From: Pratylenchus scribneri | Taxonomy: Eukaryota > Nematoda > Chromadorea > Rhabditida > Pratylenchidae | NCBI GenBank assembly: GCA_030063045.1 | Contig: JAQSEB010000207.1 | Coordinates: forward strand, 62,001-126,000 | Direction of reading: 5' to 3' | DNA length: 64,000 bases | Part shown: positions 36,983 through 49,598 of the stretch, piece by piece | Numbering within the stretch: the stretch's first letter is position 1 | Layout: the number at the start of each line of letters is the position of its first letter | Notes under the pieces: model-generated | What the model was told of the DNA's origin: nothing | What the model saw: only the letters and a program-made list of their open reading frames with translations | Databases searched by the model: none | Position numbers and translations under genes: made by a program

Positions 36983-38177
36983 AATCGAAGGCTTTGATAC
37001 CTCTATTTTAGAGTGAAGAATATGATTCTAATAATATTTTTGAAAAAAATTAAATTCTAGCCCCAAATTGGTGGGAAGATACTTTCCGATCGATTGAATT
37101 ATTGAATATTTTTGATAAAATTTATTAAAAATCAATAATGAGGTATTTTTAAAAATCGAAGGCTTTGATACCTCTATTTTAGAGTGAAGAATATGATTCT
37201 AATAATATTTTTGAAAAAAATTAAATTCTAGCCCCAAATTGGTGGGAAGATACTTTCCGATCGATTGAATTATTGAATATTTTTGATAAAATTTATTAAA
37301 AATCAATAATGAGGTATTTTAAAAAATTGTAGGCTTTGATACCTCTATTTTAGAGTGAAGAATATGATTCTAATAATATTTTTGAAAAAAATTAAATTCT
37401 AGCCTCAAAATTGTCATAAAATACTTTCCGATCGATTGAATTATTGAATATTTTTGATAAAATTTATTAAAAATCAATAATGAGGTATTTTAAAAAATTG
37501 TAGGCTTTGATACCTCTATTTTAGAGTGAAGAATATGATTCTAATAATATTTTTGAAAAAAATTAAATTCTAGCCCCAAATTGGTCGGAAGATACTTTTC
37601 GATCGATTGAATTATTGAATATTTTTGATAAAATTTATTAAAAATCAATAATGAGGTATTTTTAAAAATTGAAGGCTTTGATACCTCTATTTTAGATTGA
37701 AGAATATGATTCTAATAATATTTTTGAAAAAAATTAAATTCTAGCCCCAAATTGGTGGGAAGATACTTTCCGATCGATTGAATTATTGAATATTTTTGAT
37801 AAAATTTATTAAAAATCAATAATGAGGTATTTTAAAAAATTGTAGGCTTTGATACCTCTATTTTAGAGTGAAGAATATGATTCTAATAATATTTTTGAAA
37901 AAAATTAAATTCTGGCCTCAAAATGGTCATAAAATACTTTTCGATCGATTGAATTATTGAATATTTTTGATAAAATTTATTAAAAATCAATAATGAGGTA
38001 TTTTAAAAAATCGAAGGCTTTGATACCTCTATTTTAGAGTGAAGTATATGATTCTAATGGAATTTTCAAAAAAATTAAATTCTAGCCCCAAATTGGTCGG
38101 AAGATACTTTTCGATCGATTGAATTATTGAATATTTTTGAAAAATTTATTAAAAATCAATAATGAGGTATTTTAAAA
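36983..38177 (+). repeat. Zone 10: rare-variant right flank of the C block
   Basis: Six 171-bp monomers share the rare changes of zone 8: ggtgggaagat with ctttccgatcg (36983, 37154, 37667), aaaattgtaggc (37325, 37496, 37838) and tagattgaag (37667). A single 169-bp C monomer follows (38009-38177). The mirrored occurrence of rare variants suggests that the C block expanded inside, or was inserted into, a formerly continuous stretch. Confidence 0.85.
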
Positions 38178-40222
38178 AATCGAAGGCTTTGATACCTCTA
38201 TTTTAGAGTGAAGAATATGATTCTAATAATATTTTTGAAAAAAATAAAATTCTGGCCTCAAAATGGTCATAAAATACTTTTCGATCGATTGAATTATTGA
38301 ATATTTTTGATAAAATTTATTAAAAATCAATAATGAGGTATTTTAAAAAATCGAAGGCTTTGATACCTCTATTTTAGAGTGAAGAATATGATTCTAATAA
38401 TATTTTTGAAAAAAATAAAATTCTGGCCTCAAAATGGTCATAAAATACTTTTCGATCGATTGAATTATTGAATATTTTTGAAAAATTTATTAAAAATCAA
38501 TAATGAGGTATTTTAAAAAATCGAAGGCTTTGATACCTCTATTTTAGAGTGAAGAATATGATTCTAATAATATTTTTGAAAAAAATAAAATTCTGGCCTC
38601 AAAATGGTCATAAAATACTTTTCGATCGATTGAATTATTGAATATTTTTGAAAAATTTATTAAAAATCAATAATGAGGTATTTTAAAAAATCGAAGGCTT
38701 TGATACCTCTATTTTAGAGTGAAGAATATGATTCTAATAATATTTTTGAAAAAAATAAAATTCTGGCCTCAAAATGGTCATAAAATACTTTTCGATCGAT
38801 TGAATTATTGAATATTTTTGATAAAATTTATTAAAAATCAATAATGAGGTATTTTAAAAAATCGAAGGCTTTGATACCTCTATTTTAGAGTGAAGAATAT
38901 GATTCTAATAATATTTTTGAAAAAAATAAAATTCTGGCCTCAAAATGGTCATAAAATACTTTTCGATCGATTGAATTATTGAATATTTTTGAAAAATTTA
39001 TTAAAAATCAATAATGAGGTATTTTAAAAAATCGAAGGCTTTGATACCTCTATTTTAGAGTGAAGAATATGATTCTAATAATATTTTTGAAAAAAATAAA
39101 ATTCTGGCCTCAAAATGGTCATAAAATACTTTTCGATCGATTGAATTATTGAATATTTTTGATAAAATTTATTAAAAATCAATAATGAGGTATTTTAAAA
39201 AATCGAAGGCTTTGATACCTCTATTTTAGAGTGAAGAATATGATTCTAATAATATTTTTGAAAAAAATAAAATTCTGGCCTCAAAATGGTCATAAAATAC
39301 TTTTCGATCGATTGAATTATTGAATATTTTTGAAAAATTTATTAAAAATCAATAATGAGGTATTTTAAAAAATCGAAGGCTTTGATACCTCTATTTTAGA
39401 GTGAAGAATATGATTCTAATAATATTTTTGAAAAAAATAAAATTCTGGCCTCAAAATGGTCATAAAATACTTTTCGATCGATTGAATTATTGAATATTTT
39501 TGATAAAATTTATTAAAAATCAATAATGAGGTATTTTAAAAAATCGAAGGCTTTGATACCTCTATTTAAGAGTGGAGAATATGATTCTAATAATATTTTT
39601 GAAAAAAATAAAATTCTGGCCTCAAAATGGTCATAAAATACTTTTCGATCGATTGAATTATTGAATATTTTTGATAAAATTTATTAAAAATCAATAATGA
39701 GGTATTTTAAAAAATCGAAGGCTTTGATACCTCTATTTTAGAGTGGAGAATATGATTCTAATAATATTTTTGAAAAAAATAAAATTCTGGCCTCAAAATG
39801 GTCATAAAATACTTTTCGATCGATTGAATTATTGAATATTTTTGAAAAATTTATTAAAAATCAATAATGAGGTATTTTAAAAAATCGAAGGCTTTGATAC
39901 CTCTATTTTAGAGTGAAGAATATGATTCTAATAATATTTTTGAAAAAAATTTAATTCTGGCCTCAAAATGGTCATAAAATACTTTTCGATCGATTGAATT
40001 ATTGAATATTTTTGAAAAATTTATTAAAAATCAATAATGAGGTATTTTAAAAAATCGAAGGCTTTGATACCTCTATTTTAGAGTGAAGAATATGATTCTA
40101 ATAATATTTTTGAAAAAAATAAAATTCTGGCCTCAAAATGGTCATAAAATACTTTTCGATCGATTGAATTATTGAATATTTTTGAAAAATTTATTAAAAA
40201 TCAATAATGAGGTATTTTAAAA

Positions 40223-40392
40223 AATCGAAGGCTTTGATACCTCTATTTTAGAGTGAAGAATATGATTCTAATAATATTTTTGAAAAAAATAAAATTCTGG
40301 CCTCAAAATGGTCATAAAATACTTTTCGATCGATTGAATTATTGAATATTTTTGAAAAATTTATTAAAAATCAATAATGAGGTATTTTAAAA
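40223..40392 (+). repeat. Reference monomer, class D (170 bp)
   Basis: An example of class D: gtgaagaatatg, aaataaaattctgg, aaaatggtcat and gaaaaattt. It lies in the most homogeneous part of the window, where successive D monomers at 40053-40902 look identical by eye. That uniformity marks a recent local expansion. Confidence 0.9.
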
Positions 40393-41073
40393 AATCGAAG
40401 GCTTTGATACCTCTATTTTAGAGTGAAGAATATGATTCTAATAATATTTTTGAAAAAAATAAAATTCTGGCCTCAAAATGGTCATAAAATACTTTTCGAT
40501 CGATTGAATTATTGAATATTTTTGAAAAATTTATTAAAAATCAATAATGAGGTATTTTAAAAAATCGAAGGCTTTGATACCTCTATTTTAGAGTGAAGAA
40601 TATGATTCTAATAATATTTTTGAAAAAAATAAAATTCTGGCCTCAAAATGGTCATAAAATACTTTTCGATCGATTGAATTATTGAATATTTTTGAAAAAT
40701 TTATTAAAAATCAATAATGAGGTATTTTAAAAAATCGAAGGCTTTGATACCTCTATTTTAGAGTGAAGAATATGATTCTAATAATATTTTTGAAAAAAAT
40801 AAAATTCTGGCCTCAAAATGGTCATAAAATACTTTTCGATCGATTGAATTATTGAATATTTTTGAAAAATTTATTAAAAATCAATAATGAGGTATTTTAA
40901 AAAATCGAAGGCTTTGATACCTCTATTTTAGAGTGAAGAATATGATTCTAATAATATTTTAGAAAAAAATAAAATTCTGGCCTCAAAATGGTCATAAAAT
41001 ACTTTTCGATCGATTGAATTATTGAATATTTTTGATAAAATTTATTAAAAATCAATAATGAGGTATTTTAAAA

Positions 41074-43460
41074 AATCGAAGGCTTTGATACCTCTATTTT
41101 AGAGTGGAGAATATGATTCTAATAATATTTTTGAAAAAAATTTAATTCTGGCCTCAAAATGGTCATAAAATACTTTTCGATCGATTGAATTATTGAATAT
41201 TTTTGAAAAATTTATTAAAAATCAATAATGAGGTATTTTAAAAAATCGAAGGCTTTGATACCTCTATTTTAGAGTGAAGAATATGATTCTAATAATATTT
41301 TTGAAAAAAATAAAATTCTGGCCTCAAAATGGTCATAAAATACTTTTCGATCGATTGAATTATTGAATATTTTTGATAAAATTTATTAAAAATCAATAAT
41401 GAGGTATTTTAAAAAATCGAAGGCTTTGATACCTCTATTTTAGAGTGGAGAATATGATTCTAATAATATTTTTGAAAAAAATTTAATTCTGGCCTCAAAA
41501 TGGTCATAAAATACTTTTCGATCGATTGAATTATTGAATATTTTTGAAAAATTTATTAAAAATCAATAATGAGGTATTTTAAAAAATCGAAGGCTTTGAT
41601 ACCTCTATTTTAGAGTGAAGAATATGATTCTAATAATATTTTTGAAAAAAATAAAATTCTGGCCTCAAAATGGTCATAAAATACTTTTCGATCGATTGAA
41701 TTATTGAATATTTTTGATAAAATTTATTAAAAATCAATAATGAGGTATTTTAAAAAATCGAAGGCTTTGATACCTCTATTTTAGAGTGGAGAATATGATT
41801 CTAATAATATTTTTGAAAAAAATTTAATTCTGGCCTCAAAATGGTCATAAAATACTTTTCGATCGATTGTATTATTGAATATTTTTGAAAAATTTATTAA
41901 AAATCAATAATGAGGTATTTTAAAAAATCGAAGGCTTTGATACCTCTATTTTAGAGTGAAGAATATGATTCTAATAATATTTTTGAAAAAAATAAAATTC
42001 TGGTATCAAAATGGTCATAAAATACTTTTCGATCGATTGAATTATTGAATATTTTTGATAAAATTTATTAAAAATCAATAATGAGGTATTTTAAAAAATC
42101 GAAGGCTTTGATACCTCTATTTTAGAGTGGAGAATATGATTCTAATAATATTTTTGAAAAAAATTTAATTCTGGCCTCAAAATGGTCATAAAATACTTTT
42201 CGATCGATTGAATTATTGAATATTTTTGATAAAATTTATTAAAAATCAATAATGAGGTATTTTAAAAAATCGAAGGCTTTGATACCTCTATTTTAGAGTG
42301 GAGAATATGATTCTAATAATATTTTTGAAAAAAATTTAATTCTGGCCTCAAAATGGTCATAAAATACTTTTCGATCGATTGAATTATTGAATATTTTTGA
42401 AAAATTTATTAAAAATCAATAATGAGGTATTTTAAAAAATCGAAGGCTTTGATACCTCTATTTTAGAGTGAAGAATATGATTCTAATAATATTTTTGAAA
42501 AAAATAAAATTCTGGCCTCAAAATGGTCATAAAATACTTTTCGATCGATTGAATTATTGAATATTTTTGATAAAATTTATTAAAAATCAATAATGAGGTA
42601 TTTTAAAAAATCGAAGGCTTTGATACCTCTATTTTAGAGTGGAGAATATGATTCTAATAATATTTTTGAAAAAAATTTAATTCTGGCCTCAAAATGGTCA
42701 TAAAATACTTTTCGATCGATTGAATTATTGAATATTTTTGAAAAATTTATTAAAAATCAATAATGAGGTATTTTAAAAAATCGAAGGCTTTGATACCTCT
42801 ATTTTAGAGTGAAGAATATGATTCTAATAATATTTTTGAAAAAAATAAAATTCTGGCCTCAAAATGGTCATAAAATACTTTTCGATCGATTGAATTATTG
42901 AATATTTTTGATAAAATTTATTAAAAATCAATAATGAGGTATTTTAAAAAATCGAAGGCTTTGATACCTCTATTTTAGAGTGGTGAATATGATTCTAATA
43001 ATATTTTTGAAAAAAATTTAATTCTGGCCTCAAAATGGTCATAAAATACTTTTCGATCGATTGAATTATTGAATATTTTTGAAAAATTTATTAAAAATCA
43101 ATAATGAGGTATTTTAAAAAATCGAAGGCTTTGATACCTCTATTTTAGAGTGAAGAATATGATTCTAATAATATTTTTGAAAAAAATAAAATTCTGGCCT
43201 CAAAATGGTCATAAAATACTTTTCGATCGATTGAATTATTGAATATTTTTGATAAAATTTATTAAAAATCAATAATGAGGTATTTTAAAAAATCGAAGGC
43301 TTTGATACCTCTATTTTAGAGTGGAGAATATGATTCTAATAATATTTTTGAAAAAAATTTAATTCTGGCCTCAAAATGGTCATAAAATACTTTTCGATCG
43401 ATTGAATTATTGAATATTTTTGAAAAATTTATTAAAAATCAATAATGAGGTATTTTAAAA
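41074..43460 (+). repeat. 341-bp E/D dimer higher-order array
   Basis: Class E (gtggag, aaatttaattctgg, gaaaaattt, 170 bp) alternates with class D (gtgaag, aaataaaattctgg, gataaaattt, 171 bp). The gtgg marker lies at 41104, 41445, 41786, 42127, then 42298, 42639, 42980 and 43321: steps of 341 bp except for one of 171. Six full dimers are present, with an extra E-type monomer with gataaaattt at 42097-42267 and a final E at 43291-43460. One D monomer (41926) has ctggtatc; one E (42950) has gtggtg. Confidence 0.93.
41415..41584 (+). repeat. Reference monomer, class E (170 bp)
   Basis: An example of class E: gtggagaatatg at 41445, aaatttaattctgg, aaaatggtcat and gaaaaattt. It differs from class D mainly at the two bases after the A-run (ttt instead of taa) and at gtggag. 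Both differences fall within or next to the first internal sub-repeat. Confidence 0.9.
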
Positions 43461-44652
43461 AATCGAAGGCTTTGATACCTCTATTTTAGAGTGAAGAATA
43501 TGATTCTAATAATATTTTTGAAAAAAATTTAATTCTGGCCTCAAAATGGTCATAAAATACTTTTCGATCGATTGAATTATTGAATATTTTTGAAAAATTT
43601 ATTAAAAATCAATAATGAGGTATTTTAAAAAATCGAAGGCTTTGATACCTCTATTTTAGAGTGAAGAATATGATTCTAATAATATTTTTGAAAAAAATAA
43701 AATTCTGGCCTCAAAATGGTCATAAAATACTTTTCGATCGATTGAATTATTGAATATTTTTGAAAAATTTATTAAAAATCAATAATGAGGTATTTTAAAA
43801 AATCGAAGGCTTTGATACCTCTATTTTAGAGTGAAGAATATGATTCTAATAATATTTTTGAAAAAAATAAAATTCTGGTATCAAAATGGTCATAAAATAC
43901 TTTTCGATCGATTGAATTATTGAATATTTTTGATAAAATTTATTAAAAATCAATAATGAGGTATTTTAAAAAATCGAAGGCTTTGATACCTCTATTTTAG
44001 AGTGGTGAATATGATTCTAATAATATTTTTGAAAAAAATTTAATTCTGGCCTCAAAATGGTCATAAAATACTTTTCGATCGATTGAATTATTGAATATTT
44101 TTGAAAAATTTATTAAAAATCAATAATGAGGTATTTTAAAAAATCGAAGGCTTTGATACCTCTATTTTAGAGTGAAGAATATGATTCTAATAATATTTTT
44201 GAAAAAAATAAAATTCTGGTATCAAAATGGTCATAAAATACTTTTCGATCGATTGAATTATTGAATATTTTTGATAAAATTTATTAAAAATCAATAATGA
44301 GGTATTTTAAAAAATCGAAGGCTTTGATACCTCTATTTTAGAGTGGAGAATATGATTCTAATAATATTTTTGAAAAAAATTTAATTCTGGCCTCAAAATG
44401 GTCATAAAATACTTTTCGATCGATTGAATTATTGAATATTTTTGAAAAATTTATTAAAAATCAATAATGAGGTATTTTAAAAAATCGAAGGCTTTGATAC
44501 CTCTATTTTAGAGTGAAGAATATGATTCTAATAATATTTTTGAAAAAAATTTAATTCTGGCCTCAAAATGGTCATAAAATACTTTTCGATCGATTGAATT
44601 ATTGAATATTTTTGAAAAATTTATTAAAAATCAATAATGAGGTATTTTAAAA

Positions 44653-45502
44653 AATCGAAGGCTTTGATACCTCTATTTTAGAGTGAAGAATATGATTCTA
44701 ATAATATTTTTGAAAAAAATAAAATTCTGGCCTCAAAATGGTCATAAAATACTTTTCGATCGATTGAATTATTGAATATTTTTGAAAAATTTATTAAAAA
44801 TCAATAATGAGGTATTTTAAAAAATCGAAGGCTTTGATACCTCTATTTTAGAGTGAAGAATATGATTCTAATAATATTTTTGAAAAAAATAAAATTCTGG
44901 CCTCAAAATGGTCATAAAATACTTTTCGATCGATTGAATTATTGAATATTTTTGAAAAATTTATTAAAAATCAATAATGAGGTATTTTAAAAAATCGAAG
45001 GCTTTGATACCTCTATTTTAGAGTGAAGAATATGATTCTAATAATATTTTAGAAAAAAATAAAATTCTGGCCTCAAAATGGTCATAAAATACTTTTCGAT
45101 CGATTGAATTATTGAATATTTTTGAAAAATTTATTAAAAATCAATAATGAGGTATTTTAAAAAATCGAAGGCTTTGATACCTCTATTTTAGAGTGGAGAA
45201 TATGATTCTAATAATATTTTTGAAAAAAATTTAATTCTGGCCTCAAAATGGTCATAAAATACTTTTCGATCGATTGAATTATTGAATATTTTTGAAAAAT
45301 TTATTAAAAATCAATAATGAGGTATTTTAAAAAATCGAAGGCTTTGATACCTCTATTTTAGAGTGAAGAATATGATTCTAATAATATTTTTGAAAAAAAT
45401 AAAATTCTGGCCTCAAAATGGTCATAAAATACTTTTCGATCGATTGAATTATTGAATATTTTTGAAAAATGTATTAAAAATCAATAATGAGGTATTTTAA
45501 AA
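44653..45502 (+). repeat. D, D, D with aatattttag, E, D block repeated from 40563-41414
   Basis: The rare aatattttagaaaa change at 45051 matches 40961, 4090 bp upstream. In both places it sits in a D monomer preceded by D monomers and followed by an E (gtggag) and a D. The two marked monomers differ in gataaaattt (upstream) against gaaaaattt (here). The offset is about 24 monomers. The block ends at the change to class A at 45503. Confidence 0.75.
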
Positions 45503-45844
45503 AATCGAAGGCTTTGATACCTCTATTTTAGAGTGAAGAATATGATTCTAATAATATTTTTGAAAAAAATTAAATTCTGGCCTCAAAATTGTCATAAAAT
45601 ACTTTTCGATCGATTGAATTATTGAATATTTTTGATAAAATTTATTAAAAATCAATAATGAGGTATTTTAAAAAATCGAAGGCTTTGATACCTCTATTTT
45701 AGAGTGAAGAATATGATTCTAATAATATTTTTGAAAAAAATTAAATTCTGGCCTCAAAATTGTCATAAAATACTTTTCGATCGATTGAATTATTGAATAT
45801 TTTTGATAAAATTTATTAAAAATCAATAATGAGGTATTTTAAAA

Positions 45845-47721
45845 AATCGAAGGCTTTGATACCTCTATTTTAGAGTGAAGAATATGATTCTAATAATATT
45901 TTTGAAAAAAATTAAATTCTGGCCTCAAAATTGTCATAAAATACTTTTCGATCGATTGAATTATTGAATATTTTTGATAAAATTTATTAAAAATCAATAA
46001 TGAGGTATTTTAAAAAATCGAAGGCTTTGATACCTCTATTTTAGAGTGAAGAATATGATTCTAATAATATTTTTGAAAAAAATTAAATTCTAGCCCCAAA
46101 TTGGTCGGAAGATACTTTTCGATCGATTGAATTATTGAATATTTTTGATAAAATTTATTAAAAATCAATAATGAGGTATTTTAAAAAATCGAAGGCTTTG
46201 ATACCTCTATTTTAGAGTGAAGAATATGATACTAATAATATTTTTGAAAAAAATTAAATTCTGGCCTCAAAATTGTCATAAAATACTTTTCGATCGATTG
46301 AATTATTGAATATTTTTGATAAAATTTATTAAAAATCAATAATGAGGTATTTTAAAAAATCGAAGGCTTTGATACCTCTATTTTAGAGTGAAGAATATGA
46401 TTCTAATAATATTTTTGAAAAAAATTAAATTCTAGCCCCAAATTGGTCGGAAGATACTTTTCGATCGATTGAATTATTGAATATTTTTGATAAAATTTAT
46501 TAAAAATCAATAATGAGGTATTTTAAAAAATCGAAGGCTTTGATACCTCTATTTTAGAGTGAAGAATATGATACTAATAATATTTTTGAAAAAAATTAAA
46601 TTCTGGCCTCAAAATTGTCATAAAATACTTTTCGATCGATTGAATTATTGAATATTTTTGATAAAATTTATTAAAAATCAATAATGAGGTATTTTAAAAA
46701 ATCGAAGGCTTTGATACCTCTATTTTAGAGTGAAGAATATGATTCTAATAATATTTTTGAAAAAAATTAAATTCTAGCCCCAAATTGGTCGGAAGATACT
46801 TTTCGATCGATTGAATTATTGAATATTTTTGATAAAATTTATTAAAAATCAATAATGAGGTATTTTAAAAAATCGAAGGCTTTGATACCTCTATTTTAGA
46901 GTGAAGAATATGATACTAATAATATTTTTGAAAAAAATTAAATTCTGGCCTTAAAATTGTCATAAAATACTTTTCGATCGATTGAATTATTGAATATTTT
47001 TGATAAAATTTATTAAAAATCAATAATGAGGTATTTTAAAAAATCGAAGGCTTTGATACCTCTATTTTAGAGTGAAGTATATGATTCTAATGGAATTTTC
47101 AAAAAAATTAAATTCTAGCCCCAAATTGGTCGGAAGATACTTTTCGATCGATTGAATTATTGAATATTTTTGAAAAATTTATTAAAAATCAATAATGAGG
47201 TATTTTAAAAAATCGAAGGCTTTGATACCTCTATTTTAGAGTGAAGTATATGATTCTAATGGAATTTTCAAAAAAATTAAATTCTAGCCCCAAATTGGTC
47301 GGAAGATACTTTTCGATCGATTGAATTATTGAATATTTTTGATAAAATTTATTAAAAATCAATAATGAGGTATTTTAAAAAATCGAAGGCTTTGATACCT
47401 CTATTTTAGAGTGAAGAATATGATTCTAATAATATTTTTGAAAAAAATAAAATTCTGGCCTCAAAATGGTCATAAAATACTTTTCGATCGATTGAATTAT
47501 TGAATATTTTTGAAAAATTTATTAAAAATCAATAATGAGGTATTTTAAAAAATCGAAGGCTTTGATACCTCTATTTTAGAGTGAAGAATATGATTCTAAT
47601 AATATTTTTGAAAAAAATAAAATTCTGGTATCAAAATGGTCATAAAATACTTTTCGATCGATTGAATTATTGAATATTTTTGATAAAATTTATTAAAAAT
47701 CAATAATGAGGTATTTTAAAA
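45845..47721 (+). repeat. 1877-bp eleven-monomer higher-order unit, copy 1
   Basis: The order is A, B, F, B, F, B, F with ggcctt, C (B-type, gaaaaattt), C (B-type, gataaaattt), D (gaaaaattt), D with ctggtatc. The length of 1877 bp equals 11 x 171 minus four bases, from the short C and D monomers. The ggcctt F monomer starts at 46871 and its counterpart at 48748, exactly 1877 bp later. Copy 2 follows directly. Confidence 0.93.
46187..46528 (+). repeat. 342-bp F/B dimer; reference class F monomer
   Basis: Class F (46187-46357) is class A attgtc with gatactaat in place of gattctaat. It alternates with B: the gatac marker lies at 46228, 46570 and 46912, 342 bp apart. The first two F monomers keep ggcctc and the third has ggcctt, which then spreads through the next zone. 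Confidence 0.9.
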
Positions 47722-49598
47722 AATCGAAGGCTTTGATACCTCTATTTTAGAGTGAAGAATATGATTCTAATAATATTTTTGAAAAAAATTAAATTCTGGC
47801 CTCAAAATTGTCATAAAATACTTTTCGATCGATTGAATTATTGAATATTTTTGATAAAATTTATTAAAAATCAATAATGAGGTATTTTAAAAAATCGAAG
47901 GCTTTGATACCTCTATTTTAGAGTGAAGAATATGATTCTAATAATATTTTTGAAAAAAATTAAATTCTAGCCCCAAATTGGTCGGAAGATACTTTTCGAT
48001 CGATTGAATTATTGAATATTTTTGATAAAATTTATTAAAAATCAATAATGAGGTATTTTAAAAAATCGAAGGCTTTGATACCTCTATTTTAGAGTGAAGA
48101 ATATGATACTAATAATATTTTTGAAAAAAATTAAATTCTGGCCTCAAAATTGTCATAAAATACTTTTCGATCGATTGAATTATTGAATATTTTTGATAAA
48201 ATTTATTAAAAATCAATAATGAGGTATTTTAAAAAATCGAAGGCTTTGATACCTCTATTTTAGAGTGAAGAATATGATTCTAATAATATTTTTGAAAAAA
48301 ATTAAATTCTAGCCCCAAATTGGTCGGAAGATACTTTTCGATCGATTGAATTATTGAATATTTTTGATAAAATTTATTAAAAATCAATAATGAGGTATTT
48401 TAAAAAATCGAAGGCTTTGATACCTCTATTTTAGAGTGAAGAATATGATACTAATAATATTTTTGAAAAAAATTAAATTCTGGCCTCAAAATTGTCATAA
48501 AATACTTTTCGATCGATTGAATTATTGAATATTTTTGATAAAATTTATTAAAAATCAATAATGAGGTATTTTAAAAAATCGAAGGCTTTGATACCTCTAT
48601 TTTAGAGTGAAGAATATGATTCTAATAATATTTTTGAAAAAAATTAAATTCTAGCCCCAAATTGGTCGGAAGATACTTTTCGATCGATTGAATTATTGAA
48701 TATTTTTGATAAAATTTATTAAAAATCAATAATGAGGTATTTTAAAAAATCGAAGGCTTTGATACCTCTATTTTAGAGTGAAGAATATGATACTAATAAT
48801 ATTTTTGAAAAAAATTAAATTCTGGCCTTAAAATTGTCATAAAATACTTTTCGATCGATTGAATTATTGAATATTTTTGATAAAATTTATTAAAAATCAA
48901 TAATGAGGTATTTTAAAAAATCGAAGGCTTTGATACCTCTATTTTAGAGTGAAGTATATGATTCTAATGGAATTTTCAAAAAAATTAAATTCTAGCCCCA
49001 AATTGGTCGGAAGATACTTTTCGATCGATTGAATTATTGAATATTTTTGAAAAATTTATTAAAAATCAATAATGAGGTATTTTAAAAAATCGAAGGCTTT
49101 GATACCTCTATTTTAGAGTGAAGTATATGATTCTAATGGAATTTTCAAAAAAATTAAATTCTAGCCCCAAATTGGTCGGAAGATACTTTTCGATCGATTG
49201 AATTATTGAATATTTTTGATAAAATTTATTAAAAATCAATAATGAGGTATTTTAAAAAATCGAAGGCTTTGATACCTCTATTTTAGAGTGAAGAATATGA
49301 TTCTAATAATATTTTTGAAAAAAATAAAATTCTGGCCTCAAAATGGTCATAAAATACTTTTCGATCGATTGAATTATTGAATATTTTTGAAAAATTTATT
49401 AAAAATCAATAATGAGGTATTTTAAAAAATCGAAGGCTTTGATACCTCTATTTTAGAGTGAAGAATATGATTCTAATAATATTTTTGAAAAAAATAAAAT
49501 TCTGGTATCAAAATGGTCATAAAATACTTTTCGATCGATTGAATTATTGAATATTTTTGATAAAATTTATTAAAAATCAATAATGAGGTATTTTAAAA
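47722..49598 (+). repeat. 1877-bp eleven-monomer higher-order unit, copy 2
   Basis: Same eleven variants in the same order as copy 1, with no difference that I could find by eye. A third copy begins at 49599 (A, B, F) but departs in its third monomer, where gataaaattt becomes gaaaaattt near 50070, and then continues with an E-like monomer at 50111. Confidence 0.92.

Larger units (their letters stand above)
38178..45502 (+). repeat. Zone 11: class D and E block
   Basis: About 43 monomers with A-type blocks of the atggtc subform and no class B at all. Class D reads gaaaaaaataaaattctgg and class E gaaaaaaatttaattctgg, where others have aaattaaattctgg. At 38348-39880 D monomers with gataaaattt and gaaaaattt partly alternate. 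At 39881-40902 nearly all are 170-bp gaaaaattt monomers. From 41074 D and E alternate. Rare markers are ctatttaagag near 39566, aatattttagaaaa (40961 and 45051), gtggtgaat (42980 and 44002), gattgtatt near 41868 and gaaaaatgtatt near 45467. Confidence 0.9.

Noticed and set aside
45845..49598. Treating the identical 11-mer copies as certain biology
   Set aside because: Exact tandem duplication in a satellite can also be an assembly artefact. It is kept as a sequence observation, and the biological claim is left open.
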